Of a stretch of 64,000 nt of DNA, positions 24,734 through 33,167 are shown one piece after another. Within the stretch, counting starts at the first letter, position 1. Each line of letters begins with the position of its first letter. Below the pieces are notes generated by a model. It did no database searches and was not told where the DNA came from. It saw only the letters and a program-made list of their open reading frames with translations. The translations under genes were made by a program, and so were the position numbers. This stretch comes from Pseudomonas protegens CHA0 (GTDB lineage Bacteria > Pseudomonadota > Gammaproteobacteria > Pseudomonadales > Pseudomonadaceae): the NCBI RefSeq assembly GCF_000397205.1, contig NC_021237.1, forward strand, positions 4,279,001 to 4,343,000, given 5' to 3'.

Positions 24734-25317
24734 GCAAAGCTCCCAATCTGATCAGCAGCAGCCAGGGCGGCGCCTTCGGTTTCAAAGTGCGCGGACAGCA
24801 CCAGGCGCCAACAGGCGTTGAAGACGTCGCGGTAAAGGGGCTCAAACTGGGTATCGTCCATGCTGGCCCAACTGATGGACTTGGCCTCTTTGCGGACGCC
24901 GTCGGGGGTACGCACCAGGTGGAAGTGGCCGGCCTCGATGGTCACCCACTCGCGAAAGGCTTCACGGGACTTGTCGACTGAGGGGAAACGCTCGGCGCGG
25001 GCCTGCTCAAGCCCGGCAATGTAGGCATCAACCGCATTCGATAGCTGCCCCGGCCTGCCGTTCTGCGCTTCGAAGAACTTGGCCAGGCCGCGAATGCCAC
25101 GCATCTCCTGGCGTGGGATCAGGCCCCCGACCGGCTCCCAGTACTCCCAGGCCAGATCCAGCATCGCGAAGAACTTGCCATGGAACCGGGCGTTTCTCAT
25201 CTTGGTGAACTTGCCGTGGATGACCTGGCCAGCCTTCCAGCACTGGATGGTTTCACGGTCTGCCTCTGTGGCCGGTACCAGGCCCTGGGCGGTGCGAATA
25301 AGGGCAAGCTCAGCCAT
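24730..25317 (-). CDS. DUF1367 family phage protein
   Basis: 195 residues starting MAELALIRTAQGLVPATEAD, then RNARFHGKFFAMLDLAWEYW, the DUF1367 signature of nin-region genes. Function unknown. It overlaps both neighbours by a few bases. Confidence 0.85.
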   Translation of the reverse strand: MAELALIRTAQGLVPATEADRETIQCWKAGQVIHGKFTKMRNARFHGKFFAMLDLAWEYWEPVGGLIPRQEMRGIRGLAKFFEAQNGRPGQLSNAVDAYIAGLEQARAERFPSVDKSREAFREWVTIEAGHFHLVRTPDGVRKEAKSISWASMDDTQFEPLYRDVFNACWRLVLSAHFETEGAALAAADQIGSFA

Positions 25318-25597
25318 GAGAAGCCCCCTTACCCATTACCGCGTCAATGGCGACTTCAAGGGCATCTCCTGAAGGAAGCATTCCCGGACCAATCGAGCCT
25401 GCGATAGCTTGATACGCAACCAAGCCGCAGCGGTCACGTAGGAAAAGATAACGCTCGGAGTTCTTTCGCTGACGCTCATTCTCAGCAATCAGGGCTTTGG
25501 AGCCTAGGGCAAGAATCCGGTGGTTTTCATCAGAACAGAACCGACGATCATTCAGAACGCGATCAATCAGCAAATTCAGTTCGGTGTAGTCAGTCAT
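25310..25597 (-). CDS. Hypothetical nin-region protein
   Basis: 95 residues, coupled to the P-like gene by a one-base TGATG overlap and to DUF1367 by eight bases. Mostly helical, with ERQRKNSERYLFLRDRCGL. Similar short proteins with 'ERYRxLRD' occur in phage replication operons. Function unknown. Confidence 0.75.
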   Translation of the reverse strand: MTDYTELNLLIDRVLNDRRFCSDENHRILALGSKALIAENERQRKNSERYLFLRDRCGLVAYQAIAGSIGPGMLPSGDALEVAIDAVMGKGASHG

Positions 25598-26394
25598 CAG
25601 AAACTCTCCCTACCGCGCTGCGATTCGCGCTTGATGTTCAATCGAGCCAGTAGTTGCGCTCGCGCAGCCGATCCGCTGCATGGGATGGCCTGAATCTCCA
25701 GCAGGCGGGCCTGGCGCTGATTGGCGAACTCTTCGGCCAATTGCACTTCGGTCTTCTGACTGTCGTGGCCGATGCCGATTGCGATGTCTTCCAGGGGCAG
25801 CCCCTGCATCAGGCGGCGAATGGTGATGTCGTAGGCCCGGTCAAACACCTCACTGGCCTTCTCCGGTATCAGGTCGCCCAGGTTGTGCATCTCGCACTGC
25901 AGAGCAGCATGGCGCACCGCAGGGTGTGACCAAGTGCGATCTCGGAAGCGGCTTGGGTGGGCGTTCACCAGAGCTTCGCGGAACGCCTTGTCGTGACTGG
26001 GGATACCCAGCATTTCCGGGGTGGGCAGGCACAGCTTGATGAACCTGCCGACGCTAGGCGCAAAGTCGGTGCCCAGGGCACGGCAACGCTCAATACCGAA
26101 GCGGATCTGCTCAAGCGTGTTGATCTCTGCGACGATGAAGGCCTTGATCCAGCTGCGTTTGGCGGCGCTCAGGGCTACGTCCGTCGGCCATGCCTGCTTC
26201 CAGGCCGGGAAGATGGCCTGCAGCTCCTTAAACAGCGCGTTTACCACTCCAGCGGTGCCGGGCGATAAGGTCTGTGGGATTACCGGAGCGGCTGGCGGCT
26301 GATAACCGGCAACTGCGGATCGCAGGTCCACGGTCGCGCCGGCAGACTTCATCAGCTGAGCAGCGCTTTGCGGCGGCTTTGGCTTATCGCTCAT
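25597..26394 (-). CDS. Replication protein P-like (helicase loader)
   Basis: 265 residues. VVNALFKELQAIFPAWKQAWPT and IKAFIVAEINTLEQIRFGIERCRALGTDFAPSVGRFIKLC, seen here as consecutive motifs near residues 47-125, are typical of the lambda P family, which delivers host DnaB to the phage origin. It overlaps the O-like gene as ATGA. Confidence 0.85.
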   Translation of the reverse strand: MSDKPKPPQSAAQLMKSAGATVDLRSAVAGYQPPAAPVIPQTLSPGTAGVVNALFKELQAIFPAWKQAWPTDVALSAAKRSWIKAFIVAEINTLEQIRFGIERCRALGTDFAPSVGRFIKLCLPTPEMLGIPSHDKAFREALVNAHPSRFRDRTWSHPAVRHAALQCEMHNLGDLIPEKASEVFDRAYDITIRRLMQGLPLEDIAIGIGHDSQKTEVQLAEEFANQRQARLLEIQAIPCSGSAARAQLLARLNIKRESQRGRESF

Positions 26395-27284
26395 AGCACA
26401 CCACCCAGGTCATCCGCCCAACTCAGGTCGTCGAAGTCTGGCCCATTGACCTGGCGGCGTACCGGCAGCCGGAGAACATTGCTCGCCCGGTTTTTGTCAT
26501 CCTTGACCCACTTGACCAGCAGAGAAACCCACTTGGATTGGGTTTGTAGGGTTCCGGCAGTTTCGTGGTGGGCAGTGAACGGGGCCACGGCCTCCTGAGT
26601 GAACAGGTCGGTCGATACGCCGAAGTGCACGCAGTAGGTCTTCAGGAGATTGGCATCAGGCATCCAGTCCAGGGTCATCTCCACTGGAGCTTTTGGGTCG
26701 AAGGGTGTCTCCAAGCCAACTACCGAGGATTCCTCGGGCGTTGCTCCCGGCTCGACTGTCGGAATTTCCTCGCTCGCGTTGAGAGAGTGGTGTTGATCCC
26801 TTCCATTCCCTTCTACATCCCTTCCGGGGTCGAGCTCTCCGCGACCATTCGGCGACTCATCGGCGAGTCCTCCACTTCCATTCGACGACTGCTCGACGAC
26901 TTCTTGCTGTTCAGTAGGCACATCATCGTCGCCAGCAGCATCACTGTCGGCGTTTGGTTCGGGAGGCTTCGGATACTTGAAGGTCCTTTTTTCAATCTTC
27001 TGGTGCTTCCAGCCATTGACGTGAAGGTATTGCTTCCCGTCCACGGTGTAGCTCCGAATTAGGCCAGATCCTTCCAGCTCACCGAGCAGCTCGCTTACTG
27101 CCTCAGAGGTGATGTCGTCACCTGGAAACACCAGGGCCTTAATGGTCCGCGGTGCCAATGGGTGGTTGCCACCGTCGTCACAGAAGTTCCATAAACCAAT
27201 GAACAGCAGGCGAGCCAGGGGGCGGCTCTCCATCACCTGCTCACTCGACCAGAACTCGGGTTTGATTGTGCGGATTCTGGCCAT
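26391..27284 (-). CDS. Replication protein O-like with DnaT domain
   Basis: 297 residues. N-terminal winged helix (MARIRTIKPEFWSSEQVM; LLFIGLWNFCDDGGNHPL), a low-complexity acidic linker (about 115-190), and a C-terminal DnaT-type DNA-binding domain (LDWMPDANLLKTYCVHFGV; SKWVSLLVKWVKDD). It should bind the phage origin and recruit the P-like protein. Repeats in the linker-coding DNA may be the origin. Confidence 0.85.
   Translation of the reverse strand: MARIRTIKPEFWSSEQVMESRPLARLLFIGLWNFCDDGGNHPLAPRTIKALVFPGDDITSEAVSELLGELEGSGLIRSYTVDGKQYLHVNGWKHQKIEKRTFKYPKPPEPNADSDAAGDDDVPTEQQEVVEQSSNGSGGLADESPNGRGELDPGRDVEGNGRDQHHSLNASEEIPTVEPGATPEESSVVGLETPFDPKAPVEMTLDWMPDANLLKTYCVHFGVSTDLFTQEAVAPFTAHHETAGTLQTQSKWVSLLVKWVKDDKNRASNVLRLPVRRQVNGPDFDDLSWADDLGGVL
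26797..26905. other. Candidate phage replication origin repeats
   Basis: Inside the O-like gene, TCCCTTC starts at 26797, 26807 and 26818 (spacing 10 and 11). Nearby, two imperfect direct repeats (minus strand AGTCGTCGAATGG and AGTCGCCGAATGG) lie 33 bases apart. Lambda and relatives keep their origin iterons inside gene O. Confidence 0.45.
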
Positions 27285-28075
27285 TACGCGGCCCTCAGTG
27301 CTTTGTCATGAGTGAACAAGCCGTCCCAGGTTTTCTTCATAGGCAGCTCACCGGCCAGGTACAGGTCGTACAGGCGCACAGCGCCCTTCTTGAGCAAGAC
27401 TGGTGTGAAGGAAATGAAGGCCTCTTTCCCGTGGGGAGTGACTTCGTGCTGGTGCTCGGTCATGTACTTGTCGCGAGCGTAGGAAGCCACGCGAAGGCGC
27501 AGGCCGGTCTTGCTCTCGTTGTAGAGCCAGTTCCGGCTCTCCAGGTACTTGCCCACCTGCATCACGTTGACCCCGTTGAGGCCCTTGCAGAATTGGGTGT
27601 GGGTCATACCTTCCTTGAACAGGTTTTCCAAGGAGTGGATCTTGGTGGCCTGGGCCTCGATCTGGATGGTCAACTGAAGCCGGGCCTGCTCGGCCTCAAA
27701 GGCAAGTTGGATCAGATCCATGCGGGAAAGCTCGCGTGGCTGGGCAATTGCGGCTTCCAGCTCACGCCAGCGGCGAACTACGGCCAGGCGCATCTTGGCG
27801 CTGTAGCCGGTCAGCAGCGTGTCGGTCATCTCTCGGTCGAGGTTGAAGCACGGCAGGAAGCGCCCGGTGCTGTCCTTGTACTGGGCTGAAAATTCAGCCG
27901 AGTCGATTTCAAGCTCAGCGAGCATCGAACGGATATCAGCCAGCACGTTCTTGTGCAGCTTCCCGGTCAGTTCGGCGATCTCGACAGACGACATAGTCCG
28001 CGCCACGTTTTGCGAGTTCTGAAAACGTGGCGCGGTATTGGTAGGGGTATTGCTGGAATTGGGCTGGCTCTGCAT
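27284..28075 (-). CDS. Rha-family phage regulatory protein
   Basis: 263 residues from ATG 28075 (GAGG seven bases upstream). The Rha domain is residues about 25-110 (SSVEIAELTGKLHKNVLADIR, then FNLDREMTDTLLTGYSAKMR). The C-terminal half has an ANT/KilAC-like winged helix (MTHTQFCKGLNGVNVMQVGKYL). Rha proteins interfere with growth of infecting phage in some hosts. An inverted repeat is embedded in its 5' coding region. Confidence 0.85.
   Translation of the reverse strand: MQSQPNSSNTPTNTAPRFQNSQNVARTMSSVEIAELTGKLHKNVLADIRSMLAELEIDSAEFSAQYKDSTGRFLPCFNLDREMTDTLLTGYSAKMRLAVVRRWRELEAAIAQPRELSRMDLIQLAFEAEQARLQLTIQIEAQATKIHSLENLFKEGMTHTQFCKGLNGVNVMQVGKYLESRNWLYNESKTGLRLRVASYARDKYMTEHQHEVTPHGKEAFISFTPVLLKKGAVRLYDLYLAGELPMKKTWDGLFTHDKALRAA
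27998..28035. repeat. Hairpin repeat, copy 2 (perfect)
   Basis: Perfect 14-base arms CCGCGCCACGTTTT (27998-28011) and AAAACGTGGCGCGG (28022-28035) with a 10-base loop, within the Rha coding sequence. Confidence 0.75.
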
Positions 28076-28103
28076 AATCGGCCTCATCAGGTGTTAATGA
28101 ATC

Positions 28104-28131
28104 AGCCGGGGCGCAATCCCGGCTTTTTTGT
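28104..28131 (+). terminator. Hairpin with plus-strand T-tract
   Basis: AGCCGGG/CCCGGCT arms followed by TTTTTTG on the plus strand, between two minus-strand genes. It could stop antisense transcripts; its purpose is unclear. Confidence 0.45.
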
Positions 28132-28140
28132 GCCTGGGAT

Positions 28141-28758
28141 TTAGGCAAGCTTCAAATTCGGTCGGTGTTTTGCGATCAGTGCTTCAGCCTTCCGGCCAAG
28201 CTCCCCCGCCCGCGCTTCAACCTGGCGGCATTGCTCGGCGAACGCCGGAAGATGCGGCAGGTCCTCTTCGCACATCACCTGGTCGTCAAATACTTCGCTG
28301 CCGGTATCGATCACGTCCCCCAGGGCACGGATCAACGCACCGAAGCTTTTGTTGGCGCATTGATCGCTCTGCATCTGGCGGGCGCCTGTCAGGCCGTGGC
28401 GACCGGCCAGCTCGTTGATGCAGTGGTCGCGATACTCTGGCTCAAGAGCATTCACCCAAGGCTCTTCCAGCCACGACGGCATTTCCTGATCACCCGAAAG
28501 CCAGCGCTGCACACGCTTCAGCCAGCGGCCGGTTGCCTTCACGAACTCCCCCACATCGTTCGTGCGCGCCAGCTCATTAAAGTCCGGGACCTTGGCCTGA
28601 ATGATCTTGGCGGCGGGAACACGCAGGCAGATTTCACGACTCAGCGCTTGAGCGAAAGCGTCCTGACTCAGACTGGTACGGGCGATCTGGTTTGCGGCAT
28701 GCGCCACCAGCACCTGGTCACGGGTTTGCACGTTGTGTCTTGAACTGGACGTATTCAT
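28141..28758 (-). CDS. Hypothetical early regulatory-position protein
   Basis: 205 residues, second gene of the leftward early operon between the Cro-like gene and Rha. Helical, with an N-terminal region (DQVLVAHAANQIARTSLSQDAF) that could be DNA-binding, and a coiled-coil-like end (FAEQCRQVEARAGELGRKAE). It holds the CII/YdaT-type position, but no family could be recognised with confidence. Confidence 0.7.
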   Translation of the reverse strand: MNTSSSRHNVQTRDQVLVAHAANQIARTSLSQDAFAQALSREICLRVPAAKIIQAKVPDFNELARTNDVGEFVKATGRWLKRVQRWLSGDQEMPSWLEEPWVNALEPEYRDHCINELAGRHGLTGARQMQSDQCANKSFGALIRALGDVIDTGSEVFDDQVMCEEDLPHLPAFAEQCRQVEARAGELGRKAEALIAKHRPNLKLA

Positions 28759-28812
28759 GGAGACTGCTCTCTTCTAATCTGGACTTACTGAGGAGGTGGA
28801 CGGGGCAGTCGC

Positions 28813-29034
28813 TCAAGCGACCATCTCGCCCCAGGGAAACGAAGGGCAAAGCTGCCCCCTCTTAACTTCGCCACCTGTAAGCGCCTCGATTTGAAGCGCC
28901 CTTGCTGCCGGAACGGGCCGATCTCCCGAACACCACTGGCTTACAGTCGGGGTTCGAACATCAAGACGGCTGGCCAGCGCTGTTTGGCTGCCCAAAATCC
29001 CGGCTGCCTTCCGAACCGCTTCTGCTGGTGTCAT
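28813..29034 (-). CDS. Cro/YdaS-like repressor
   Basis: 73 residues from ATG 29034, with GGAG eight bases upstream (a longer start at 29055 exists). HTH motif GSQTALASRLDVRTPTVSQW and the GDRPVPAARALQIEALTGG tail are the YdaS/Cro-like pattern. First gene of the leftward transcript, divergent from cI, so it should compete for the shared operators. Confidence 0.8.
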   Translation of the reverse strand: MTPAEAVRKAAGILGSQTALASRLDVRTPTVSQWCSGDRPVPAARALQIEALTGGEVKRGQLCPSFPWGEMVA

Positions 29035-29061
29035 GGGTTTTCTCCGGTTTGTCATGCGCCA

Positions 29062-29090
29062 AATATAAGGCATTAGCTAATCACTAACAA
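29062..29090 (-). promoter_or_regulatory. Leftward early promoter (PR-like)
   Basis: Minus-strand TTGTTA (29090-29085), exactly 17 bases, TATATT (29067-29062). The palindrome ATTAGCTAAT (29072-29081) is in the spacer, a natural repressor site. Confidence 0.75.
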
Positions 29091-29130
29091 GCCATTGCCT
29101 ACTCGGCAACTGACTAGGCTTAATTAGGCA
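29072..29130. promoter_or_regulatory. Operators and leaderless start region of the cI-type gene
   Basis: Half-sites TGCCTA (29096-29101), TAGGCT (29115-29120) and ATTAGGCA (29123-29130) match those at 33,746-33,803. The cI ATG follows directly at 29131 with no ribosome site, and TTAATT lies just upstream, so the mRNA is probably leaderless, as for lambda PRM. Confidence 0.6.
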
Positions 29131-29892
29131 ATGCTTACAGGAATAGAATTAGGCGCAGCCATCGAGCGAGCTCGGGTCGCCAAAGGCGTTACAAAGAAAA
29201 AGCTCGCCGAAGATTTCGGCGTGGCGGGCCCCTCTGTCCAAGGCTGGGTAAAGACGGGGCGAATCGACAAATCTAAGCTCATGGAGCTGATTGAGTATTT
29301 CTCAGATGTCGTTTCCCCTGCGCACTGGGGGCTGAGCGAGCGTATGGGGGATATTCTGAGCGTCGCTGAAGCTCCAGCCGCCTATGACTCTTCACCAAAG
29401 GCTAGCGTCAAGCTTTCCAACATCGAGACCTGGGACGACGCGACTCCCCTTCCCGACGACGAGGTCTACGTCCCCTTCCTGCGCGAAGTAGAGCTGGCAG
29501 CCGGCTCTGGCCGGTTTGTGATCGAAGAAAGCGATACCGCCAAGCTACGCTTCTTCAAGAGCGATCTGCGCCGCAACAATGTGCAGTTCAGCAATGCCAA
29601 GTGCCTGATCGTCCGCGGCAACAGCATGTTCCCCGTGCTACGCGATGGCGCCACGGTCGGCGTGAACACTGGCAAGAACTCGCTTGGCGATATCGTTGAT
29701 GGCGACCTCTATGCGATCAACCACAACGGTCAGCTGCGCGTGAAGCAGGTCTATCGCCTGCCCACAGGCTTGCGCCTGCGTAGCTTCAACCGCGACGAAC
29801 ACCCGGATGAGGACTACACCTTCGCCGAAGCTCAGGAGCAACAAATTTCGATCCTGGGCCATGTGTTCTGGTGGGGAATGTTTGCTCGCTGA
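29131..29892 (+). CDS. CI-like prophage repressor with S24 peptidase domain
   Basis: 253 residues. HTH domain residues about 5-60 (GVTKKKLAEDFGVAGPSVQGW). C-terminal LexA/S24 domain with the AG cleavage site in ELAAGSG (about 130), serine in VRGNSMFPVL (about 163) and lysine in LRVKQVYR (about 206). RecA-stimulated self-cleavage should induce the prophage. Divergent from the Cro-like gene. Confidence 0.9.
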   Translation: MLTGIELGAAIERARVAKGVTKKKLAEDFGVAGPSVQGWVKTGRIDKSKLMELIEYFSDVVSPAHWGLSERMGDILSVAEAPAAYDSSPKASVKLSNIETWDDATPLPDDEVYVPFLREVELAAGSGRFVIEESDTAKLRFFKSDLRRNNVQFSNAKCLIVRGNSMFPVLRDGATVGVNTGKNSLGDIVDGDLYAINHNGQLRVKQVYRLPTGLRLRSFNRDEHPDEDYTFAEAQEQQISILGHVFWWGMFAR

Positions 29893-29929
29893 CAGACAAT
29901 CGAAATCCAGAAAAAACGGAATGGACTCC

Positions 29930-30241
29930 ATGAAAAAGCTAGTAATCGCTGGATTAGTTGCTCTGATTGCAATTGCCATCTACACCCAGATAACGATTTT
30001 CATCGTGCCGCCAATAGGTGCAGTACCCGAGGGGCGCACTTTGGTAATGCTCCGCCTGAACAAGACCAATTTCGTAGACAGCCCAGACGCTATGTGCGAG
30101 CGCATCCAAGGTGGAGTGAGCTTGTTGTGTCGCGGGATGACTATGGCCGCGGTGGTTGAGAAAACCAAAATCATCGCTCGCCTCCCCTACTCGGATTGGC
30201 TTTATCTCGTTTCTACAGATGGCAAGCGGTACGAGCGATGA
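29930..30241 (+). CDS. Hypothetical membrane-anchored cargo protein
   Basis: About 103 residues, MKKLVIAGLVALIAIAIY N-terminal membrane segment and a periplasmic remainder with two cysteines (MCERIQGGVSLLCRG). Two in-frame ATGs (29921, 29930) are possible. It follows the repressor by about 40 bases and is likely transcribed with it. Unknown function. Confidence 0.65.
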   Translation: MKKLVIAGLVALIAIAIYTQITIFIVPPIGAVPEGRTLVMLRLNKTNFVDSPDAMCERIQGGVSLLCRGMTMAAVVEKTKIIARLPYSDWLYLVSTDGKRYER

Positions 30242-30274
30242 CCCAAACCCTTACGTAATCGAGGCGGATGAGTG

Positions 30275-30466
30275 ATGGAGCTTCTGGAGCTCATTGGCAA
30301 CCTCTTCAGCGGGCTGAGCAATTACCAGTCCTATGAAAAGCCTCGCCGCGTCTTCACGCGTGGGTTTGTAGCTTTCTGTGTGATGGTTGTCGTGCTTGAG
30401 CTGATGACGTTGAGCCATTTCTATGGGCAACCTGGCTGGTGCTTGGGGCTGTGTAGAGAAATTTGA
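30275..30466 (+). CDS. Small single-span membrane protein
   Basis: 63 residues; a hydrophobic span at about 30-50 (FVAFCVMVVVLELMTL). A GAGG lies upstream and a GTG at 30272 is an alternative start. Downstream of the 29930 gene in the lysogenic transcript. Unknown function. Confidence 0.55.
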   Translation: MELLELIGNLFSGLSNYQSYEKPRRVFTRGFVAFCVMVVVLELMTLSHFYGQPGWCLGLCREI

Positions 30467-30498
30467 GCAATCACTTGGTTTGGTGGGGCGGGTTGTAG

Positions 30499-30630
30499 GC
30501 CGGCGCGGATGGGCAAGGCGCCAACGCTCTGATCAAGATCGCCCTCTCCTTCCAGGAAACAGAGGACAAGCTGGCGGGGTATGTGGAAGAGGTGAAGGTG
30601 GGGCGTACAGCGCGCTCAATATCAAAATAG
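30499..30630 (+). pseudogene. Gene fragment without start
   Basis: A 43-codon open stretch following a stop codon and lacking any ATG/GTG start reads GQGANALIKIALSFQETEDK then LAGYVEEVKVG. It has protein-like composition and looks like the tail of a lost gene. Identity unknown. Confidence 0.4.
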
Positions 30631-30671
30631 GCTATGTGTAGCGATCTTAAAGCAACACCACAAGGAGGTAA

Positions 30672-31247
30672 GTGTTGATCCCGCAATGGAATCATCAAGG
30701 GATAATTCCCCCAATTGATGAAAATGATCCGACGGCTCTAGAGCGAGCTCCATACACGGTGACCGTTGAGCAGGTTGTTGAGCGCTTTTCTACTACTCTT
30801 GAAAGGTGCGAGATTCTTGATGGCTTTCTCTCTCACCGAGCTGAAATGCACCGTATAGGCGTTGTTTCTGGTTTTCAGTGGCTGAACGGAAGCTTTATGG
30901 AGCACGTTGAGTTATTGGAAGGGAGGGCGCCAAACGACATGGATGTTGTTACTTTTGCGGAGATTCGACCAGAGGTAGAAGCCGCCCTATCGCCAGATGA
31001 AATCAAGGCGCTAACTGACAATCCCTGGATCAAGCAAACTTACAAGGTTGACTTCTACCTTCTCCCTCTGTCGGAACCTGCTGAATTTTTAGTCGAGATG
31101 TCAGCATACTGGTACAGTATGTGGTCTCACAGAAGGTCTCAGCAGTGGAAAGGCTTTTTGAGCGTCAGGCTCGAGCCGGACCATGATGATAATGCCAGAC
31201 GCCTTTTGGAGAATCGCAAGCGGGAGGTCCAGAATGAACAGAACTGA
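30672..31247 (+). CDS. Nucleotidyltransferase-like protein (DUF6932-type)
   Basis: 191 residues with a strong AAGGAGG ribosome site; the start is GTG 30672 or TTG 30675. The N-terminus (IPPIDENDPTALERAPY) and WLNGSFMEHVELLEGRAPND then MDVVTF match DUF6932. The GSF...DMD arrangement is the nucleotidyltransferase catalytic pattern (G-S followed by D-x-D). SAYWYSMWSHRRSQQWKGFL is near the C-terminus. Its end overlaps the next gene by 14 bases, so the two form a unit. Prophage cargo beside cI often encodes phage defence, which is inference. Confidence 0.75.
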   Translation: MLIPQWNHQGIIPPIDENDPTALERAPYTVTVEQVVERFSTTLERCEILDGFLSHRAEMHRIGVVSGFQWLNGSFMEHVELLEGRAPNDMDVVTFAEIRPEVEAALSPDEIKALTDNPWIKQTYKVDFYLLPLSEPAEFLVEMSAYWYSMWSHRRSQQWKGFLSVRLEPDHDDNARRLLENRKREVQNEQN

Positions 31248-32136
31248 ATTCACCCACGCGCAGGCTGAAATCAATTTCTTGGATCGCATGTCTCGCAAGT
31301 CTGGGCTAAGCAAGCTCGCACAACTATCGATGAACTCAAGAAAGGAGCAAGTAGAATCACGTCTGCTGGATCCTGGCCGAGGAGCATTTTCCCCAGCCAA
31401 AGCAGTAGTGACCTATCGAGGTGCTCCCGTTTGGGGTGTGCACGGTGTTGTCGCTGAGTTTGGCGCCATAGCAACTGCGAAATTCTCAGAAGCCATTGCT
31501 GCCGTAGCCGCGTCTATTGGTGGTGTTCTGAATGATTTTGGTCCTATACCGAACAAATCTCAGAATCAGATACTTATAACCGGCACTGCTATCGGCTCTT
31601 TCGGCTTTGAGTTCGAAGAAGCGCCATCACTTGATGCGCAGCTACCTCTTGAGGGAACCACCTCCGTTTCGCAAGCATTTGAGTTGGTAGCTGAGTTGCT
31701 AGAGGCCTCCACCAAGAGTGATGAGGAACTATCCGAGCCAGCCTCTAGAGTAGGAACGCGAGCGATCGCAACAATTTCGGATTATCTCGAAAAACTGATT
31801 TCCTACGAAGCGTACTGCTCGGTGGCAACTCGTGACCACCTGTTCTCGTTTACGAGTGTTGACCAAGTCAGAATTAGCAGGTCCCGTCTCAGTCCTGAAA
31901 ACATTGTAGAGAAAGACGTTGAATTTTCTGGTGAGTTCTTGGGTGCCTTCCCTGCAGAAAGAAGATTTGAATTCAAGACCCAGGATGGGACGGTTATTCA
32001 CGGGAGAATTGCCTCTGCCATTGAAGACCCGGCAGTTATCAATATGCATCTAAACAAAGCCTTTATCATCCAGGTAAGCGCTAGAACAGTCGGCAAGGGC
32101 AGGCCGCGATACACCATTTCCCAACTTCCTTGGTAA
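31234..32136 (+). CDS. Partner protein of the NTase-like gene, unknown family
   Basis: 300 residues, GGGAGG upstream of ATG 31234, translationally coupled to the DUF6932-type gene. The N-terminal half has VVTYRGAPVWGVHGVVAEFG. The middle is helical, with ASRVGTRAIATISDYLEKL. The C-terminal 80 residues have FSGEFLGAFPAERRFEFKTQ and VGKGRPRYTISQL, a small beta-barrel-like module. It could be the effector or regulator of the NTase. No family is assigned. Confidence 0.75.
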   Translation: MNRTEFTHAQAEINFLDRMSRKSGLSKLAQLSMNSRKEQVESRLLDPGRGAFSPAKAVVTYRGAPVWGVHGVVAEFGAIATAKFSEAIAAVAASIGGVLNDFGPIPNKSQNQILITGTAIGSFGFEFEEAPSLDAQLPLEGTTSVSQAFELVAELLEASTKSDEELSEPASRVGTRAIATISDYLEKLISYEAYCSVATRDHLFSFTSVDQVRISRSRLSPENIVEKDVEFSGEFLGAFPAERRFEFKTQDGTVIHGRIASAIEDPAVINMHLNKAFIIQVSARTVGKGRPRYTISQLPW

Positions 32137-32138
32137 TC

Positions 32139-32166
32139 AAGCCCGGCCCAGTGCCGGGCTTCTTGT
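32139..32166 (+). terminator. Terminator after the NTase/partner pair
   Basis: AGCCCGGC/GCCGGGCT hairpin followed by TCTTG, right after the stop codon at 32136. A near-identical hairpin recurs at 33,141. Confidence 0.65.
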
Positions 32167-32475
32167 ATCTACCCTTCGTCGTGCCACCATTGAGCTGGCT
32201 ATCCCGGCGATTGCAAATTGGCTGTGCTGAGGGATCTGCACCCCAGGTGTTGCAGGGAGCCTGCCCCGTGCGGGCTTTCTGCTTTTGCGACATCCTTTTC
32301 ACCTGGCATTTACAGCGCCAGGGTCAAACTCCCCCTACTCCTTTGAAGAATTCCCTTTAGGCCCGCACATAAGCGGGCCATTTTTTTGCCCAAGAAAGCC
32401 AAGGGCTCTATTCAAGCGAAAATGCCATATGCCGATACCTAATCGAATGAATAACATTTCGAGAATAGGACGCGT
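32167..32475. other. Non-coding stretch with a second terminator
   Basis: No convincing gene. A hairpin GGCCCGC/GCGGGCC with seven T lies at about 32360-32388. The remainder shows nothing recognisable. Confidence 0.5.
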
Positions 32476-33069
32476 ATGACCGCGCTCAAAAGGATGACTT
32501 GCGGAGCGACAACAGCTCTGTTGATGGTATTTGCCACGCTTGCAGTAGCGGCGCCAAAACTTGTGGAACTAGACGAGTCTGTCTGGATATGCGAGACGTA
32601 CCAGGCTGCGGTTCGGATTGATAACTACCTCATGCCCGGCGTTTTGAAGTGGGACGATGAACAAGTCCAGGACTACGCTGAAGCGAATGGCTGTAGCCGC
32701 CTGCGGGTCGGCACACGGCTGCAGGTGCTCAATGCTGACACAATCCAGCGAGGCGATGTTCAAGTGAGGCTGGAGGGCGAACAGGAAGAAGGATTCATTT
32801 CTGAATACCCCTATGTACGGGCACCATTTCAGGAAAAATTGAGGGAAGAGACAGCGGCCTGCACCACCGTAGGGGCCTGGATCGATCGAATGGGGTTGAA
32901 GTTCTATACACCACGCCCCGGTGACATAAAACCTGGGCAGCACTGCATTTCCCTTCCCGAGGGCACCATCGTATTCAAGGAACCAAAGACTAAATTTGAC
33001 AGATTCTACCGAGTCTACCTCGACGATAACGAAGGCACTCAGTACTGGTTCAGAATGCAAAAGAAATAA
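32476..33069 (+). CDS. Secreted cargo protein, unknown
   Basis: 197 residues with a signal peptide (TTALLMVFATLAVAA, cleavage about residue 26). The mature part has four or more cysteines (WICETY, NGCSRL, TAACTT, QHCISL) likely forming disulfides, so a periplasmic or exported protein. Ribosome site AGGA. Flanked by terminators on both sides, a typical lone cargo gene. Confidence 0.7.
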   Translation: MTALKRMTCGATTALLMVFATLAVAAPKLVELDESVWICETYQAAVRIDNYLMPGVLKWDDEQVQDYAEANGCSRLRVGTRLQVLNADTIQRGDVQVRLEGEQEEGFISEYPYVRAPFQEKLREETAACTTVGAWIDRMGLKFYTPRPGDIKPGQHCISLPEGTIVFKEPKTKFDRFYRVYLDDNEGTQYWFRMQKK

Positions 33070-33140
33070 TGCCCGGCGCATGCTGATTCTTTGCCCGGGT
33101 AAAAGCTCTGGCTTCGGACTGACGCACTACCTGAATTTAT

Positions 33141-33167
33141 AGCCCGGCCCAGCACCGGGCTTTTTGC
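33141..33167 (+). terminator. Terminator after secreted cargo gene
   Basis: AGCCCGGC/ACCGGGCT hairpin followed by TTTTTG; near copy of the 32,139 terminator. Confidence 0.7.

Noticed and set aside
28104..28131. Terminator for an unseen plus-strand gene
   Set aside because: The hairpin is real but no plus-strand gene ends there; kept only as a hairpin feature.
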